This document shows positions 58,431 to 64,000 of a DNA stretch of 64,000 nucleotides, piece by piece. Both the position numbers and the translations under genes were made by a program. The stretch is from Strigamia acuminata (lineage: Eukaryota > Arthropoda > Chilopoda > Geophilomorpha > Linotaeniidae): assembly GCA_949358305.1 (NCBI GenBank), contig OX442314.1, forward strand, positions 12,269,060 to 12,333,059, in the 5' to 3' direction. Numbering within the stretch: position 1 is the first letter of the stretch; every line of letters begins with the position of its first letter. The notes beneath the pieces were generated by a model. That model was not told the DNA's origin. It ran no database searches and saw nothing but the letters and a program-made list of their open reading frames with translations.

Positions 58431-58967
58431 AGCTAAGTACACATGACCTGATTCCGTGCACGGAATGATCACTTTCCGTGTATGGCTGAAAGTTTGGGTC
58501 AGTGTGGCACACATGGTTCCGCTTACCACACACGGAAACTTTCTGGCAACCGAAATTTTATTCTTTCCGGCAGTGATGGTGCACGGAATAGCTTGAATTG
58601 TTTCCATACACGAACAGATTCTGAGTACCCAGAATGCATTGTGGTAATGCGACTGATCGTGACCGGTCGTACACAAGGTGTGGAGGTGGATACTGAATAC
58701 AAAGACAGATAATACTAAAAATGTTTGATTAATTTATTTATTATTTATTACTCCGTATTAATTATTAATTTAAAAATACAGCAATCCATTTATTTTGCAC
58801 AATCAAACTCCAACATTTTTTAGAAGTGGTCGCCATTTGTATTTACAACACGTGCACGGATTGTGTGTACCAAACAATTTCCGCGCACGGAATGACACAG
58901 CCAAACACACAGGCAGAATCATTTCGTTTGCGGCATGACAACCTGAAAGTCTCATGTGTACTTAGCT
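58431..58967. mobile_element. 537-bp element with TTA target duplication
   Basis: Inverted ends agctaagtacacatga / tcatgtgtacttagct, flanked by tta on both sides. The interior has several ccgtgcacggaat palindromes. The 3-bp TTA duplication fits the PIF/Harbinger type. No transposase. Confidence 0.8.
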
Positions 58968-58989
58968 TTAGATTGCTAAATAACTTAAT

Positions 58990-59163
58990 CAGGGCTGGAT
59001 TGGGAACAAATTTACAATTGAGAAATCTGGACAGTTCGGGCCATGGGAACAAATTTATACTGGGAAATTTGGATCGATCTGGCCACGACAAAAGGAAAAA
59101 CTATATACAGCGTCACGGACCACGGGAAAATTTCCGGTAGCCCGTCGGGCCAGTCCAGCACTG
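58990..59163. mobile_element. 174-bp MITE (cagggctggattggg ends)
   Basis: Left cagggctggattggg, right ggccagtccagcactg (imperfect inverted repeats). Directly adjacent to the previous element. Confidence 0.65.
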
Positions 59164-60302
59164 TAAATAATAGCATAATTCATGCTAAAACCTGCTAAAA
59201 TAGGATATTATCCCGCTTTGGAGGGCAAGCTCTAAAATCGTGGGTCCGACCAGATAATTTGAATAATCTGGCAGTGCCGGATAAAACAAGCCCCAATTAT
59301 CCAGCAGGAATTTGACTTTTATGGCATGCCATAAAAAGGAGCAGTCAATCAGATGTCCAGATCTGATCAAACTTGCATTTTAGGGCGTATAAAAAAGGAT
59401 TTGAAAAATTCGCATTTTGAAATTTAGCGCAGGATTTGCGAATCCAAACTTGCGTTTATTCAGACAAACACAAACCTTTTATTAACTAGGTTTTACATTT
59501 ATATTAGTTGATGAATAGAATGCGAGTAAATTGTGTCATGAAATCTCCATGCTATGTTCGGTGCTGGTTGTAATCCAATTTTAATTGAAAACGTTCACAA
59601 CTGCAAATGAGTAGAAATTAGCGCTGAAACATCATCGGCGTAAAAGTTAATTTATACTTTAAATCGTCGGCGCTTGAATCAAATGTCTTTTGAGCTCACC
59701 TTCCTTTGTCACACATGGGACATGTTTAGTGAAATGGAGACATCGAATAGGTTTTGAGCTATTCAATTACCCGTCTTTCTAAATTGGAAGAGAAATTTTA
59801 TTTTATGATTCAGTATTACGGCATTAACTTGCTAAGAAGTTAACGTGATGTTTCTAATAAGATACGAACAGCTGTGTCGTTTATTTTCGCGTTTAACATG
59901 GCGGAAAAAATTAATGATGACGAGCAAACAATGAAATGTGAAGTGAGACTGCTGTGACAGGTGCAAGGCAACTTGCTCAAAAAAGGATTAAAGCTCGGGT
60001 TAGGTTAGGTCGATTTCGTGGGCCACTATGTTGCCAAAGGACATTTCAAAGTCACCACGAAATTGCCCACAAGTCACAGCTGACAATATTATTTGTATAT
60101 GCATTGCCTTTTTACAGGAAAATGTATACAGAACGGAAGCATAAATTTTTCAAGGAATTCTAAACACCTGTGTGTTGACATTTCGTATTTCATATGGAAA
60201 GTTTTGGCCTTTTGTTGATTTTTTAACCCATTTTTCAGAGTTAATGGTTGTTTTAAGTGTTTTTGCTGGCTAGAAATATGATTTTTGCTTGGAATAAGGG
60301 GC
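59164..60302. other. Non-coding DNA
   Basis: No gene supported; a small ORF at 59,954-60,163 has no recognised motif. Confidence 0.35.
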
Positions 60303-60766
60303 ATGTCATCTAGCGCGACACTAGAGAGTTTGCAGGCTGCACTTTTCCCTTATCACTATACACTATTTCAGCCAACTACTGACAGTTAGTAATTTTGGGC
60401 CTAAAAATTCAATTTGGGGGCGTAAATGTGCAAATTTTTGCACAAATTTCCATTATTATGCCTATAAAGTATGGTTTTGGGCCTAAAATTCAATTTTGGG
60501 CCTCACTTATCATTCAATCTATACGTATATGACTGTGATGTGTTTGATCGGGACAACAAAATAATCAGTTAATCACCATTTGCAATGGGCGGAGCTAACA
60601 ATATAGTGTTCTCAATTCTGATTGGCTGCGCTATATTTTAATTTAGTGTTGAAAACGATACACTAAAGATTTTTCCCTTACGATATAGCATTAAAATAGT
60701 GTATCGTAGAGCAAAATAAGGGAAAAATGCATCCCGCAAACTTTCTACTATCTATCGCGACATGAA
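60303..60766. mobile_element. ~460-bp MITE with long imperfect inverted repeats
   Basis: The left end (about 60,303-60,350, gagagtttgcaggctgcact) and the right end (about 60,715-60,766, atgcatcccgcaaactttct) pair. The interior has a ggcctaaaattcaattttgg array and an inverted cgatacacta / tagtgtatcg pair. Confidence 0.7.
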
Positions 60767-61259
60767 TATACCGCGACTTTGGAAACTGCGACTACGTGTA
60801 TTTTGGGTTTTTCTTTTTCTAATTTCTAAGACGGGCTAATAAGCACCCGAGTTGCGAACTTTCAGAGATACAAACTTCAAATTTGGGTCAATGCATTTCA
60901 CCCTTTAAGAATTTTGTGTTTCGTGAGAAGTTTTATGTAACAGCCGTATTTGTGAATGCTAGATGAAATAAAGCATGCGCGTTAATGCGTGGATGTGAAC
61001 CTAGCTTAAAGGTTAGTTATTTTTGACTGCTACAAGAGATGGGTATCAGGAAATGTCAAAGGTTAGTGGTGGTTGCACACTGCCTTCAGTCTTCGTTTGA
61101 TCAAACACGATTCTTTCATGTTTCATTATGAATTTTTAATTAATGTTCTGATTAAGTGTTTAATATTTCAACCTGGGAAAAATGGTTAGAGGGCTAGTTA
61201 GAAATATAAACAACATGGGGGAGAGGGTGGAGGCATCGAATACAGGCCGATTTATGGGG
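60767..61259. other. Non-coding DNA
   Basis: Nothing recognised. Confidence 0.3.
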
Positions 61260-61515
61260 GTCTTTAAACTAAAATTTATTTTTTGGACCAAAAATTTATA
61301 TTTCGGCTCAAAAATTCATATTTAGGTCCAAAAATTGATATTTAGGTCCAAAAATTGATATTTAGATCCAAAAATATCATTGTGAGACCAAAAAAAAACC
61401 ATTTTTAAGTCCGAAAAGCCATTTTAAGTCAAACAGCCATTTTTAAGTCAAAAGCCATTTTTAAGTAAAAAAAAAGCCATCTTAAAGTCTAAAAAAGCCA
61501 TTTTTAAGTCACATT
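61260..61515 (+). repeat. Two adjoining ~20-bp arrays
   Basis: First ggtccaaaaattgatattta units (61,280-61,380), then aagtcaaaaagccattttt units (61,395-61,510). Confidence 0.85.
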
Positions 61516-63562
61516 TTTTTTTTAACCAAAAACTTGAAATTTTTGTGTCTAAAAAAAATTGAATCAAAATGGCCTGGATTCGCTGCCGGCATTGAATGCG
61601 AGCAAAAATTTTAGGTTAATTTATGAAAGTGAATAAATAGGTTGCGAGGTTTACACAATGGGTAGGAATTGTTTAACAAAAAAAAAACCGATAAGTTTCA
61701 CGTTTGTTTTGTTGGATTTTATCAATGTTCGTGTAACAGGAAGTACTATGAATGAAATAACAAACGAGCTGGGAGTGCTTTTGTTAGTGATTGTTAAGTT
61801 ATGTTCTTGTTGATGGGTGCACTCTTAGCACGGGTAAATGCACAACGCTTAGGAATTTCGACGTTGCATGTGGTAAATTTGTTTGACGATGCTCAGTTCT
61901 ATTATCCGAATGGAGTTTGACAAATTCAGCAATTTGGTTGATGCAATTGCGGCGATTATCGCTATAATTTCGTGATTATTTAATTCAAGCACATCTACAC
62001 TCATGACTGAACTTTTAACTGAATTGTTGCTGTTTAAGTATTTTGTTTGCTTTAAAATTGGCTGGGAAGATTAAGGAAAAGTAAATTTCAGTCTCTTTGG
62101 GATGTTTTATTTATGAGCATGCGTAGCGGCAAGATAAAGGGGTCAAAATGGCAAAAATTTGTTGTCAATTAATGGCGCGTAATCTAGTTATGGTTGAAAG
62201 AGGCGCGATGTTCCTTATCCTTGCTTTTGGGGAAAATTAAGTTGGTTGTTTCGCATAGAAATTGTTTCGCAGAGAAAGCAGATGTGTCTGTTGTTGGGAA
62301 TTAATTGTAAGCGCATTAATTAAATCGATCTGTTATTAAATATCCAAAAGTGAATTATTGAGAGTTGACCACCGCAATGTTTTCCAACAGATGGGATTTG
62401 TTGATATTTAATAGGAGTATAAACCAATTCGTGTTTAAATGTTTTAATGGCGTAAAATTACGTCATGGGACGTCATGATAGTTTTAGATTCTTTTTTCCG
62501 GTCCTTTTGTTTGCACTTGTTTATACTCTCGTACCGTAAACCTGACTAGTTAAGCGGTCTTGTAATGTATGCGGTATCTTAATTGTTTCAAAAGGAATAA
62601 GTGATGAAACAAGTATGTTGCTTGCCAAAAGAGCGAAAAGTTTCAAAAGTATATACTTTGAACCGATACAATGTTTGTTAGTGTAACCAATCAGTGTTTA
62701 ATGTGTCATTAGCAGGAAATTGTGCGTCATCGCACGTCATGTTAGTTTTGTTTATTGTTTTGTAACTCATGTATAGTCGTCTCATGAAGTAAACCTGATC
62801 GCTTGCGGTCTTGTATGTTTCAAAAGTGTTTTATTGCTTAATTACACAAACTCACAATGTTGCCCTAATTCCATTCGTATTAGGCGTAACTGGACTGTGC
62901 TCCACTACGCGGAAAAGTAGTTCTGTGTCAAAGCATCACCTGTTGATAATCGATCACAATGTCTGGAGTTTGATTACAATTCTGGTGTTTTGGGCTACTC
63001 TTTTGTGCCACTACACCAGTGATACGGCTGGAAATAGGACAATGTTGTATCGGCTCAGATACAGGGTTTTGCTTTTTATTTTTTTATATTTTTATGAAAG
63101 GAGATTTTGAAGTGAAACTTGTTTTGGCGTCGCAGATTTTGATTATCACACGCCGTGTTCAAGCACACCTGAATAAACCTGCACCAGCATACTTGAAGCT
63201 ACGTCTACAATTCAGGGGCGGATAATATGGTAATTGGATGGGTTGGAGGTTTAGCTAACCGGAAAAATTCTCTCTTAAATGAATTTATAGCTACAATCCA
63301 ATGGGATGGATTTAAAATTGCTGCTGTATTCAATAAATAATTACCACAAGTCGTTGACATGAAACGACTGCTTGAATGTAACATGAGATTCTCCAAAAAT
63401 CACCTGTTAAGTGTTTACACAATGAATGTGGCATGAGCTTTAAGACGACCCTCCAAAGGTCGTGCAATTTTTATCGTACAGTGATGGTTAACACGAGATT
63501 TTACACGAGATTCTCGTGTTAAATCTTGTTACAAGGCATGACACAACTATGCTTCTCTGTTA
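61516..63562. other. Non-coding DNA with a local duplication
   Basis: About 100 bp near 62,470-62,580 (acgtcatgatagttttag ... taaacctgactag ... gcggtcttgta) is repeated at about 62,732-62,818 with changes. No gene is supported; ORFs at 62,811-63,225 have no recognised motif. Confidence 0.4.
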
Positions 63563-64000
63563 AGCTAAGTTCACACTTGTGTTCACACTAGGGGCGACGT
63601 AATGCAACACAAGGAAAATTAGTCAAACTCAACGCAGAGTTGGGCACACACACTAGGGCACGTGTAAACAGAGCTGAAACAATTGATGTTGCATCTGGCC
63701 AATCAGATGGTTTCAATGAAACCTGGAATTGGATCTAGTTCTAGAACTAGTTACAGAAATCGAAAATGGTGGCCTGTTTGCATGAGGCAAAGTCTCACCA
63801 ACCAGACGTTAATCGACGAGAGTTGGAGTCAATCGTGATTGATTGTCTGCGAGACCTTTTCTTGCGTTCCGTCGCTTACTTCAACTTGGAGTTGAAGCAG
63901 GAATTGGCGTCAACGTCAAGAATTTTTGGACGCAAGCAGCTTGCATCGCATCAGTTTGCATCGCATCAGTTTTCTTGCTTTGCGTCTAGTGTGAACACAA
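63563..64000. mobile_element. TTA-flanked element cut by the window edge
   Basis: Starts agctaagttcacacttgtg after tta, the same terminal motif as the 58,431 element, and reaches ctagtgtgaacacaa at the last base, which pairs with its left end. The remaining right end lies just outside. Confidence 0.65.

Overview
This is AT-rich, intron- and transposon-rich animal DNA, most likely from an invertebrate with a large genome. The evidence is short exons with GT..AG introns and TATA-type promoters, an intact BEL/Pao LTR retrotransposon, at least a dozen MITE-like inverted-repeat elements, and long stretches without coding sequence. A (TTAGG)-like tract and the BEL/Pao type fit an arthropod, but I cannot fix the phylum. 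Bacterial features (operons, ribosome binding sites, CRISPR) are absent.

Region 1-11.2 kb: a tandem array of four paralogous genes (A, B, C, D here), all on the minus strand. Each has six short coding exons, all of length divisible by three and all separated by phase-0 introns. Each encodes a ~126-residue secreted protein with a signal peptide and seven cysteines at almost invariant spacing. A and B form one subfamily, C and D another. None of these exons is visible as a long ORF; I assembled them from conserved splice sites across the four copies. I do not recognise the family. TATA boxes upstream of A, B and C are conserved, and that of D is degraded. Spacers hold hairpin elements, an 18-bp tandem repeat and a large foldback element. 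A relic of the gene-unit flank lies beyond D.

Region 11.2-21.7 kb: no convincing protein gene. A GC-richer stretch near 12.6-12.94 kb ends in a strong splice donor and could be a first exon. There are palindromic elements, two MITEs and an unexplained GC-rich island near 19.7-19.98 kb.

Region 21.7-28.1 kb: a complete, very young BEL/Pao retrotransposon on the minus strand, 6,356 bp. It has 529-bp LTRs that read as identical, a 6-bp target-site duplication, an 18-nt primer binding site and one uninterrupted 1,729-residue Gag-Pol frame with all catalytic residues.

Region 28.1-64 kb: essentially intronic or intergenic DNA rich in non-autonomous DNA transposons (hAT-like, Tc1/pogo-like, TTA-target-site types and unclassified families), A/T-rich minisatellites with a recurring ~20-bp period, and one decayed Gypsy-type RNase H fragment. 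A candidate non-coding exon with excellent splice sites lies at 37,965-38,017 (+), so part of this stretch may be a long 5' intron of a plus-strand gene that continues past the window. The right edge cuts through a transposon.
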